From: Bacillota bacterium
GTDB lineage: Bacteria > Bacillota > UBA4882 > UBA8346
Direction of reading: 5' to 3'
DNA: 7,208 nt
Assembly (NCBI GenBank): GCA_023415375.1
Contig: JAEZKW010000086.1
Span: forward strand, 1-7,208
Below are positions 1-5,243 of the stretch, piece after piece; the stretch's first letter is position 1, and every line of letters begins with the position of its first letter. A model generated the notes under the pieces. It had not been told where the DNA came from and did not search any database. It saw nothing but the letters and a program-made list of their open reading frames with translations. A program made the translations under genes and the position numbers.

Positions 1-1
1 G

Positions 2-256
2 TTGAACGAAATTTTACAGCTGGAATTAAAAGCCGGGAATAGAATAGTTGAAACCTCTGAAGGAGACTGGCCTTACCCCGGTTCAATCATGATATTCTTG
101 GAGAAGCCGTTTAAAACACCGATCCAACGTGAATTGGAAGGTGTTTTATTTCGAAATATTAACGATCCCCATTATTGGAAAGCGGAATATGTTGATCTAA
201 AAAATAAGATGGTGTTATGTTGCGGGTTTGACGGCCCTGATTTTAAACCGCTATAA
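2..256 (+). CDS. Small hypothetical protein, possibly 5'-truncated by the window edge
   Basis: An 84-codon open frame starts with a TTG at the very edge of the window, so the true start may lie upstream. The product is a soluble, mixed-charge protein with no signal peptide or membrane segment. It is rich in aromatic and acidic residues, with a central stretch SIMIFLEKPFKTPIQ (about residues 28-42) and the segment NDPHYWKAEYVDL (about 54-66). The alternation of hydrophobic and polar residues looks like a real folded small alpha/beta protein. The general look (GN.I.E...WP...IFL..PF...NDPHYWKAEY) recalls small uncharacterised Clostridia proteins, but this is an impression and I assign no function. 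The stop lies 67 bp before the first possible start of the MFS gene on the same strand. No terminator hairpin is visible between them, so co-transcription is possible. Confidence 0.55.
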   Translation: MNEILQLELKAGNRIVETSEGDWPYPGSIMIFLEKPFKTPIQRELEGVLFRNINDPHYWKAEYVDLKNKMVLCCGFDGPDFKPL

Positions 257-323
257 AAATTTTAGACAGCAAACTGATAAAGGTTAACCCTATTTTCAGA
301 ATTTCAAGGACTTAGCGGCACAG

Positions 324-1601
324 ATGGAGAATGAACAGATCCAACAAAGAAGAGCTAAAGGAGATCAACAGGTTATGGCAACCTTTTTTTTAATAATCAT
401 TTATTTGGCCTTTATCAGTTTAGGATTACCCGATTCATTACTGGGAGCGGCCTGGCCGGTGATGCAAATTGATGTTAAAGCGCCCTTGGCGGCTGCAGGT
501 ATTGTCTCCATGACCATCGCCGGTGGAACCATCCTTTCCAGTTTAGCCAGTGGTACTGTAATCAAGCGGCTAGGTACCGGCAAGGTTACTTTTATCAGTT
601 GTTTAATGACCGCCAGTGCCTTGCTGGGTTTCTCATTGGCGCCTTCCCTGTTTTGGCTGATATTATTAGCGATTCCGCTTGGTTTGGGAGCAGGCTCGGT
701 CGATGCCGCCTTAAACAATTATGTTGCTACCCATTACCAGGCGCATCATATGAGCTGGCTGCATTGTTTCTGGGGAGTAGGGGCTACGATTGGACCGATG
801 ATCATGGCGCGGTTTATTGCCGGTCAAAACGCCTGGCGCAGCGGATACCTTACGATTTCCATCATCCAGTTTGCCTTGACGGTATTGCTTTTTTTCACTT
901 TACCCCTATGGAACCGGACCGAAAACCCCGGTGCAAATTGTCAGGCGGCTTCCAACGAAGTTCCGGATAGAAAAAGTGATTTGTCCCCGGGAACGAATCA
1001 AACTCCAAAGCTTTTACAGCTTAACGGCGTCAAACCCGCTCTGATTGCTTTTTTATTTTATTGCGGCACTGAAGCGACACTGGGCTTATGGGGCAGTAGT
1101 TTCCTGGTCAATATCAAAGGATTGCCTGCAGCGACAGCAGCAGGTTGGGTATCCCTGTATTATGCGGGAATTACCGTCGGCAGACTGATTACCGGATTTG
1201 TTACCATGAAGCTCACCAATGTCACCCTGATTCGGACGGGACAAATCATTGCCCTCGCCGGCGCAGTGTTCCTTTTGCTCCCTTTGCCCGCCTTCTGCTC
1301 ACTCTTGGGTTTTATTTTGGTCGGATTAGGCTGTGCCCCCATTTTTCCCTGCATGCTGCATGAAACGCCTACCCGTTTTGGACAAGAACATTCACAAACG
1401 ATTATGGGCTACCAAATGGCAGTCGCCTATACCGGCAGTACTTTTCTACCGCCGTTGCTTGGATTGATGGCCTCTCAGGCTACGATGCTGATTTTACCGT
1501 TTTCCCTTGCATTCTTTATCATCGTTATGCTGATCGGATCGGAAAAAGTCAATGCTATCATGAGGGGAAAGAACAAAACCAGTCGGGAGCAAACACTCTA
1601 A
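324..1601 (+). CDS. MFS transporter, fucose-permease-like
   Basis: The product is an integral cytoplasmic-membrane secondary transporter of the major facilitator superfamily, 425 residues from this ATG. Hydrophobic segments occupy about residues 19-195 and 235-410, separated by a polar loop at about 197-233, which is the usual 6+6 helix layout. The loop after TM2 carries a degenerate MFS motif A (SGTVIKRLGTGKV, about 76-88). GLGAGSVDAALNNY (about 120-133) and HCFWGVGATIGP (about 147-158) are typical of the fucose permease/YbjJ-like branch, as is YCGTEATLGLWGSSF at the start of the second half. The substrate cannot be told from sequence. An ATG at 375 (residue 18, MATFFLIII) sits 11 nt after AAAGGAG and directly before TM1, so the true protein may be 408 residues. 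The ATG at 324 has only AAGGA 13 nt upstream. No frameshift or missing segment is visible. Confidence 0.9.
   Translation: MENEQIQQRRAKGDQQVMATFFLIIIYLAFISLGLPDSLLGAAWPVMQIDVKAPLAAAGIVSMTIAGGTILSSLASGTVIKRLGTGKVTFISCLMTASALLGFSLAPSLFWLILLAIPLGLGAGSVDAALNNYVATHYQAHHMSWLHCFWGVGATIGPMIMARFIAGQNAWRSGYLTISIIQFALTVLLFFTLPLWNRTENPGANCQAASNEVPDRKSDLSPGTNQTPKLLQLNGVKPALIAFLFYCGTEATLGLWGSSFLVNIKGLPAATAAGWVSLYYAGITVGRLITGFVTMKLTNVTLIRTGQIIALAGAVFLLLPLPAFCSLLGFILVGLGCAPIFPCMLHETPTRFGQEHSQTIMGYQMAVAYTGSTFLPPLLGLMASQATMLILPFSLAFFIIVMLIGSEKVNAIMRGKNKTSREQTL
357..363 (+). promoter_or_regulatory. Shine-Dalgarno AAAGGAG favouring the internal MFS start at 375
   Basis: AAAGGAG lies 11 nt before the in-frame ATG at 375. 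It is stronger than the AAGGA (306-310) that precedes the ATG at 324 by 13 nt. Starting at 375 would remove a 17-residue polar N-terminal tail and begin just before the first membrane helix. Confidence 0.4.
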
Positions 1602-1661
1602 TTACCGAGTTGGCATGATAATAATGTTGGTTTCCTTTGTATCTTCCGTATGATTCTATCC

Positions 1662-1957
1662 TGGAGGGAGCTTCTTCTTTATTAGAAGGAGCTTTTTGTA
1701 TCTTTTAGGGAGGAATTCGAAGCAAAAAGCAAGGAATTTCTATATCATAAGGAGGAATTCGTAACTCGGAAGGAGCTTTTTCTATCCTGAAGATGGAATT
1801 TTCTATCTTAAAGGGAGGAATTCGAAGTAAATAACAAGGAATTTCCATATCAAAGGGAGGAATTCGAAGCTCTGAAGGAGCTTTTTCTATCCCGGAACAA
1901 GCTTTTTCTATCTCAGAGGGAGAAATTCAGAGATCAGAAGGAGTTTTTGGAACCCGA
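1662..1957 (+). repeat. Array of degenerate ~21-bp tandem repeats
   Basis: About 13 units of 19-23 bp follow one another without spacers after the MFS gene. Three related types recur: AGGAGCTTTTTCTATC (1771, 1876, and variants at 1687 and 1897), GGGAGGAATTCGAAG (1708, 1813, 1855, and variants at 1751 and 1918) and AAGGAATTTCTATATC (1731 and 1836). Each unit has a GGAG/GGAA head followed by a T-rich or TTC body. The GAATTCG core recurs at 1713, 1755, 1818 and 1861. The order of types suggests higher-order duplication of 40-60 bp blocks. No long open frame runs through the array on either strand. Units decay toward the right end (1939-1957). Function is unknown: a minisatellite, a protein-binding array or a fragment-rich insertion target all fit. 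Confidence 0.75.
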
Positions 1958-1980
1958 TTTACAGGATTTTGTTTCCGATA

Positions 1981-1989
1981 CTTTTTTAG
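1981..1989. repeat. Left 9-bp direct repeat (putative target-site duplication)
   Basis: CTTTTTTAG abuts the left terminal inverted repeat. The same 9 bases follow the right terminal repeat at 2662-2670. Confidence 0.5.
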
Positions 1990-2015
1990 CCCCACATAGC
2001 CCACATCGCCACATC
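1990..2015 (+). repeat. Left terminal inverted repeat (26 bp)
   Basis: This is the perfect reverse complement of 2636-2661. It begins CCCCACATAGCCCAC and is itself made of three stacked short direct repeats of the core CCACAT at 8-9 bp spacing, which looks iteron-like. Confidence 0.85.
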
Positions 2016-2050
2016 TTAAAAGATAAAAGGTCAAAAGAAAAGGGAAAAAT

Positions 2051-2586
2051 TCAGACCCAGTTCAGATGCATCCTGTTTTGGCTGTTATAAGTGTCGGTCA
2101 AAAATTTGTTGGTTAGGAGCGGGAAATCCTGCCCCGGACACTTGGCGTCCAGCTGTTGTTTTAGAAAGGCCAGAAGTTCGTAGCGGTAGGTCTGGTAACA
2201 ATCGTTGACGGATTGCCAGTTCCCCAGAAACCAATGATATAGTCTGTCCCGGATCTGGCTTGGTTCGGGGTTGTCCGCTCCGGGCAGGTTGATGTTTTTA
2301 AAGCGGGGGTCGTACTCGGTGCGGATGATGATGGTCCGGCTTTCCAGGGCTTTATTTTTAATATCCTGGGTTACCGAAGGCCACTGGGCTGGTGACCTTG
2401 ATATCCTTCATCCCAGTAAAACATTTCCCGCTTGCTGGTTAGGATGACTGGCGGGCCGCAGGGAGTTAAGTGGGACTCACCCGGGATTTTTACGGCCACG
2501 TAGGCGGTGTTTCTGGTGAAATCGAGCAGCGGATTGATGGTGATGGTTGGTTGGATGGGCAGGGATTGAATTGATTGGTACGGCAT
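2051..2586 (-). pseudogene. Unrecognised 178-residue protein inside the inverted-repeat element, one frameshift
   Basis: The gene starts at the ATG at 2586 with an ideal AAGGAG (2595-2600) eight nt upstream. Frame one runs 71 codons (MPYQSIQSL...YWDEGYQGH) to a stop at 2371. A second frame, open from about 2408 to a stop at 2051, continues with clear coding character (QWPSVTQDIKNKALESR ... NRMHLNWV). Adding one C to the CCC run near 2386-2388 joins them into 178 residues. Visible features are AYVAVKIPGE and PVILTSKREMFYWDE (about residues 28-60) and an amphipathic, Trp/Tyr-rich C-terminal half (RDRLYHWFLGNW, CYQTYRYELLAFLKQQL). The N-terminal part faintly recalls the region ahead of the helicase core in some Firmicutes primase/helicase-like proteins, but there is no Walker motif and I do not assign that family. 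The frameshift may be real decay or a sequencing error. Confidence 0.6.
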
Positions 2587-2594
2587 TGATAGGA

Positions 2595-2600
2595 CTCCTT
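2595..2600 (-). promoter_or_regulatory. Ribosome binding site of the inverted-repeat element gene
   Basis: AAGGAG on the - strand lies eight nt before the ATG at 2586. It decides this start and supports the frame being a real gene. Confidence 0.65.
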
Positions 2601-2635
2601 ATCATTTTTTAAATTTTTCTTGATCCCCGTTCTTG

Positions 2636-2661
2636 GATGTGGCGATGTGGGCTATGTGGGG
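2636..2661 (-). repeat. Right terminal inverted repeat (26 bp)
   Basis: This is the perfect reverse complement of 1990-2015. It lies upstream of the enclosed gene's ribosome binding site, so it could also act as an operator or binding site for that gene. Confidence 0.85.
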
Positions 2662-2670
2662 CTTTTTTAG
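2662..2670. repeat. Right 9-bp direct repeat (putative target-site duplication)
   Basis: CTTTTTTAG is identical to 1981-1989 and directly abuts the right terminal inverted repeat. Confidence 0.5.
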
Positions 2671-2773
2671 TATAGGGAATATAGAATGGGATATTTTTTA
2701 TATCCGATTGGCACCATTTATACTTAATAACGATATTATCCTAGCGAATAATATTATACATGATTTTACAATT

Positions 2774-2801
2774 TTGACAATATCATTAAAAAGTATATAT
2801 T
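2774..2801 (+). promoter_or_regulatory. Sigma-A-like promoter with no obvious gene
   Basis: TTGACA (2774-2779), a 16-bp spacer and TATATT (2796-2801) match the vegetative consensus well. Downstream there are only tiny open frames, the first (MEKYFCGSELGGRR, ATG 2843) after AAGGAGCGGGGAG. The AT-rich setting makes a chance match plausible. Confidence 0.3.
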
Positions 2802-2962
2802 GTGAAAACCGATGGGGGAGTTGAAGTTCAAGGAGCGGGGAGATGGAAAAATATTTTTGTGGGAGTGAGCTGGGGGGAAGACGATGAGGGTGGATTTTGA
2901 AAAAAGAGAAAATAGCTGGGGATGAAAGTTTTTTAAGAACTTTTGATTGAGTAAAAATTTTA

Positions 2963-2981
2963 AATGAATGATGGTTTTGAG
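2963..2981 (+). repeat. Relic of the structured repeat's left end
   Basis: AATGAATGATGGTTTTGAG matches the first 19 bases of the repeat copy at 3387 with one difference. The sequence after it resembles that copy only loosely, so this is a decayed or partial third copy. Confidence 0.4.
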
Positions 2982-3282
2982 AAACCGGAGATTTAACTGG
3001 GAATTTGATTGACTGACAAAAGCTATTGGATGATATTGCTCTGACGTCGACGGTTAGGAGTTGAATTTGGGTCAACCCTCCATCTTGCTTCCTCCCTGAA
3101 TGGCGGAACGAAAGTTTTGACTTCGAAGTCCTAAAATCAAAAAACCAACAGAAAATGCAGTTTGTTTCTACCTCGACGGAGAAAGTGCGAGGCTGTCTAA
3201 AAATAATTTAAAATCAATAAGAAATACACTATTTAGCTCCATTTCGTGCGCTAATTTCAATATATTGTATTTCTTTATCACT

Positions 3283-3298
3283 CGTACGTTAACGTACG
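3283..3298. promoter_or_regulatory. 16-bp perfect palindrome
   Basis: CGTACGTTAACGTACG is its own reverse complement. It stands alone between repeats with no adjacent gene start. It could be a dimeric-regulator or recombinase site, but nothing nearby shows which. Confidence 0.3.
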
Positions 3299-3386
3299 CA
3301 TTTCCTTTTGGGAAGCCCCGAAGAATGAGGGTTGGCCTAATGCTGGAGTTAACATATTTCCAGTTCATAGTATTTTAGAGCTAATG

Positions 3387-3822
3387 AATGAATGACGGTT
3401 TTGAGGGTCCACGGATTTCACCGGCTGAGGTCCTTTTGGAGCGGCCCAAAAGGACCCAAAAGGCCGCCGGAACCTAGGTTCCGGTCTTCCTCTTATTCAT
3501 CCAGGGTTTGTGAATGTCGCCGCCATCCCTGGCATTTTAACTGGCAATTATATAAGGCTTCCGGGGGCGACCGCCGTTATTCTTCCATGAATAGAGGCGG
3601 CGCTTTTCGGCGTCCTTGCCTCAAATGTCGGAGTTGGTTTTTAGGGCAAAAAGCTTAAACATGTTGTGTGATTAGTGAAAGTAAAAGCATATATCAACCG
3701 CCATCCATGAGCGGCGGGTGCAGGTTCATACGTTATTGCCGTTGCTTGGAGACTTCTTTGTCAGTATTATTTTTTTGTGTTTTAGATTTTGCAATACCGG
3801 CTTGAATAAAGGTTACATTTCC
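3387..3822 (+). repeat. Structured ~440-bp repeat, copy A (candidate structured RNA)
   Basis: This is alignable from AATGAATGAC to GCAATACCGGCTTGAAT with copy B at 6438-6893. It contains an 11-bp stem with hexaloop AGCGGC (3429-3439/3446-3456) and a perfect 18-bp palindrome CCGGAACCTAGGTTCCGG (3467-3484). A CCAGGG/CCCTGG stem (3501-3506/3527-3532) follows. A two-part hairpin (3571-3600) has outer stem CCGCC/GGCGG, inner stem TATTC/GAATA and a six-base loop. An AGGC/GCCT pairing (3555-3558/3618-3621) encloses that hairpin, and a CCGCC/GGCGG hairpin lies near 3698-3716. Two stems change by matched substitutions in copy B while loops stay, which is evidence for selection on pairing. The strand is chosen only by convention. 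An open frame on this strand (3392-3658) is not preserved through copy B, so I treat the unit as non-coding. It matches no RNA family I can name. Confidence 0.65.
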
Positions 3823-3914
3823 GACCTTTCTTATTTTCTCTTTACCCTTTTCCATTTACCATTTACACTTGATTTTTGCGGATTGGGCTAGGTTTTGCCA
3901 ACAATTTCCCTGGA

Positions 3915-3944
3915 TTGGACTGTTATTCACGGTTATTCTATTAT
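3915..3944 (+). promoter_or_regulatory. Possible promoter of the lipoprotein gene
   Basis: TTGGAC (3915-3920), an 18-bp spacer and TATTAT (3939-3944) lie 32 bp before the lipoprotein start. Confidence 0.35.
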
Positions 3945-3976
3945 TCTAAAGAAAAAAATAAAAGGGATGGGCAGAA

Positions 3977-4171
3977 TTGAAGAGTCAGAAGATTTTAGGA
4001 ATTACTTTGATGCTGGTATTTGCGGTGGCGCTGAATGGATGCAATTTAAGCAGGGGAAATAAAACCCGTCCGGCGCCAACCCGCCCCCGAACGTCAGAGA
4101 ACCGGGCGGTGAAAAAATCCGGACCATGGTCGCAGCCGCAATTTCCAGGGATTCGTGAGGGAAGAAGATAA
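3977..4171 (+). CDS. Short lipoprotein, C-terminus replaced by foreign sequence
   Basis: The TTG start is preceded by AAAGGGA (3961-3967) nine nt upstream. Residues 1-21 (MKSQKILG then a hydrophobic run ending VALNG) form a type II signal peptide with lipobox LNGC. Cys22 would be lipidated and the protein anchored outside the cytoplasmic membrane. The rest is short and disordered, rich in Arg, Pro and Thr (GNKTRPAPTRPRTSENRA). From about residue 49 (GPWSQPQFPG...) the frame runs into the sequence at 4120-4175, which is repeated at 5149-5198 and reads as part of an AraC-type gene on the other strand. The natural protein was therefore probably longer and has been cut by a rearrangement at about 4118. 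The original family cannot be recognised from what remains. Confidence 0.55.
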   Translation: MKSQKILGITLMLVFAVALNGCNLSRGNKTRPAPTRPRTSENRAVKKSGPWSQPQFPGIREGRR

Positions 4172-4175
4172 TTTG
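4120..4175. repeat. 56-bp repeat, copy 1 (junction repeat)
   Basis: It begins CGGACCATGGTCG, including the 10-bp palindrome GACCATGGTC. It shares 27 bp at its left and 20 bp at its right with 5149-5198. The middle differs: 9 bp here, 3 bp there. Confidence 0.75.
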
Positions 4176-4373
4176 AGTTTCCCGGCTGCTTCCGCCAATC
4201 TACGTTTTCTGATATACTGCATGACCGTTTCCCCGACCATCTGCCGGAACATCCGGTGAAAATGAAATTTCGAAATATAAGCCCGGCCGGCCAGATGCGC
4301 CAGGCTTAGTTCTTTTAGTCGAATTCCGTTCAATAAAATCAACGGATTCTTGGATCGTGTTCTGCTTCTCCAC
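4120..4373 (-). pseudogene. Truncated AraC-family DNA-binding protein, copy 1
   Basis: This reads from a GTG at 4373 (VEKQNTIQESVDFIERN). It needs a frame change at the T-run 4313-4316 (AAAA on the coding strand) to continue as ELSLAHLAGRAYISKFHFHRMF and VMQYIRKRRLAEAAGKLKL. That is the first helix-turn-helix of an AraC/XylS domain and the linker helix after it. The second helix-turn-helix is missing. A different frame over 4120-4160 reads ESLEIAAATMVRI, which fits the start of an AraC second motif, so a further shift and then a break at about 4120 are likely. The ribosome binding site is degraded to GGGGGG, whereas copy 2 has GGGAGGG. Copy 2 at 5868-6280 shares the same first frameshift. It cannot make a working regulator as it stands. 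Confidence 0.7.
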
Positions 4374-4430
4374 TGGGAACCCCCCATTTATTATAGATAC
4401 ATTATAAATTAATTTTAAAATAAAATTCTG
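4175..4430. repeat. Duplicated araC 5' half plus upstream region, copy 1
   Basis: This aligns with 6083-6345. Over the ~192 bp of coding part I count nine differences, eight of them transitions and one a single-base indel. Similarity continues about 45 bp upstream of the start codon through an AT-rich block (AATTTTAAAATAAAAT) that may carry the promoter. Confidence 0.8.
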
Positions 4431-4491
4431 ACAATGGAAAAATCCAGGCATATGAAAGGGCGGGCAAAAAGCAGGGCAGGAAAAAATGATA

Positions 4492-4520
4492 ATGACAGGG
4501 CTGGATTTATGTGGTAAAAT
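4492..4520 (+). promoter_or_regulatory. Promoter of the VOC-family gene
   Basis: ATGACA (4492-4497), a 17-bp spacer and TAAAAT (4515-4520) lie 75 bp before the start codon. This is a near-consensus vegetative promoter. Confidence 0.45.
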
Positions 4521-4595
4521 AGGCAGAAAAAAAGTGGAAGTACGCTTTAGGCATCTAAGGCATACAAGGATTCTTTATTTGGAGGTAATTACGTT

Positions 4596-5021
4596 ATGGA
4601 TGATGAGCTAAAAATCAAAATGTACTCATTTACGGTGGATTGCAAAGACCCTTATGAATTAGCAAAGTTCTATGCGGCGCTGCTCAAGTGGGAAATACCA
4701 TTTCATGATGAAGAATGGGCATGTGTAGGCGCTCCGGGAACGGAGCAGGGGACGTATCCTGGTATAACGTTTCAACGGAATCCTGAGTATAAACCACCTG
4801 TGTGGCCGGAAGAGCCTGAAGCCCAACAGCAAATGGCGCATTTAGACTTCGCCGTTAATGATTTGGAAAAAGCAGTTCAATATGCAATTCATTGTGGAGC
4901 GACAATCGCAGATGAGCAATTTTCCGATGATTGGAGAGTTATGCTTGACCCCGCCGGACACCCTTTTTGCTTATGTCAGATGAAATCAATTATCGAAAGT
5001 ACCCATTTTGCGTTGTTATAG
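4596..5021 (+). CDS. VOC-family (glyoxalase-like) protein
   Basis: 141 residues start from an ATG with GGAGGT (4581-4586) nine nt upstream. The fold is that of a vicinal-oxygen-chelate protein of the small single-domain Glyoxalase_6 type. The first beta-alpha-beta module is KMYSFTVDCKDPYELAKFY (about residues 9-27) followed by ALLKWEIPF. The second begins MAHLDFAVNDLEKAV (about 80-94) and ends with RVMLDPAGHPFCLCQ (about 114-128). DPAGHPFCL is the standard last strand of this family. Such proteins bind a metal or small molecule; His82 in HLDF and residues of the last strand are likely ligand positions. Some relatives act in antibiotic resistance or aldehyde detoxification, but most are uncharacterised, so no substrate is assigned. 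It appears monocistronic and intact, unlike the genes on either side. Confidence 0.85.
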   Translation: MDDELKIKMYSFTVDCKDPYELAKFYAALLKWEIPFHDEEWACVGAPGTEQGTYPGITFQRNPEYKPPVWPEEPEAQQQMAHLDFAVNDLEKAVQYAIHCGATIADEQFSDDWRVMLDPAGHPFCLCQMKSIIESTHFALL

Positions 5022-5148
5022 AAATCACAGCTCAATAAAAACACTTGCGTCTTATTCCTAAAGTGATACTGCGCATTTCGATTTATAGCCAGCCGCTACG
5101 CCTATCCAGCCAGTCAAAGCGGGTAGTAGCTGACGCAAAATGTATTAT

Positions 5149-5198
5149 CGGACCATGGTCGCAGCCGCAATTTCCTCATGAGGGAAGAAGATAATTTG
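5149..5198. repeat. 50-bp repeat, copy 2 (junction repeat)
   Basis: This is the second copy of 4120-4175, again starting CGGACCATGGTCG. It lies downstream of the clpP stop with no araC sequence attached, so it moved or was left behind as a separate piece. Confidence 0.75.
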
Positions 5199-5215
5199 GG
5201 TTCATGGACCTGGGC

Positions 5216-5237
5216 GGTCAATCGGTTTTGATTGACC
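5216..5237 (-). terminator. Hairpin just after clpP
   Basis: GGTCAATC (5216-5223) and GATTGACC (5230-5237) form a perfect 8-bp stem with a six-base loop. It begins six nt after the clpP stop codon. No T-run follows on the - strand, so it may act as a weak terminator or as a 3'-end stabilising hairpin. Confidence 0.45.
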
Positions 5238-5243
5238 TTGCTA

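Larger units (their letters stand above)
1990..2661 (-). mobile_element. Compact 672-bp element with 26-bp terminal inverted repeats and 9-bp target duplication
   Basis: Perfect inverted repeats at 1990-2015 and 2636-2661 bound a segment that holds a single reverse-strand gene. The segment is flanked on both sides by the exact direct repeat CTTTTTTAG (1981-1989 and 2662-2670), as expected for a 9-bp target-site duplication. No recognisable transposase, DDE or HUH motif is visible in the encoded protein, so the unit may be non-autonomous and moved in trans. Alternatively, the inverted repeats may be binding sites around a plasmid- or phage-derived gene. The T-rich target makes the 9-bp repeat less decisive than a mixed sequence would be. 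Confidence 0.55.
2671..3386. other. AT-rich gene-poor stretch
   Basis: No convincing gene is seen on either strand. The long open frames here have no ribosome binding site and a composition expected from AT-rich non-coding DNA. The stretch holds a consensus-like + strand promoter (2774-2801), a 19-bp relic of the structured repeat's left end (2963-2981), a 12-bp palindrome GACTTCGAAGTC (3119-3130) and a 16-bp palindrome (3283-3298). Confidence 0.5.

Noticed and set aside
1671..1700. Possible MFS terminator with CTTCT/AGAAG stem and following T-run
   Set aside because: A 5-bp AT-rich stem that belongs to the tandem repeat array; too weak to call.
1662..1957. CRISPR array
   Set aside because: Units are contiguous and degenerate, with no unique spacers of even length and no cas gene nearby.
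2633..2824. 63-codon forward open frame
   Set aside because: Its start lies within the right terminal inverted repeat region, has no ribosome binding site, and the rest is AT-rich filler.
2698..3075. 125-codon reverse open frame
   Set aside because: Starts at a TTG without a ribosome binding site, is Ser/Ile/Phe-rich as expected of AT-rich non-coding DNA, and crosses the promoter-like site and the repeat relic.
3191..3201. GCTGTCTAAAA resembling an insertion-sequence end, with an inverted match at 258-268
   Set aside because: An 11-bp match over this distance is expected by chance, no transposase lies between, and the MFS gene sits intact inside.
3168..3368. 66-codon reverse open frame across the 16-bp palindrome
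   Set aside because: No ribosome binding site before the ATG, no recognisable motif; non-coding is more likely.
3392..3658. 88-codon open frame through structured repeat copy A
   Set aside because: The frame is not maintained in copy B, where indels move it; paired-base conservation explains the sequence better.
5044..5138. TTGCGTC ... GACGCAA inverted pair downstream of the VOC gene
   Set aside because: Only 7 bp, about 80 bp apart, with no T-run and no further pairing, so not credible as a terminator.
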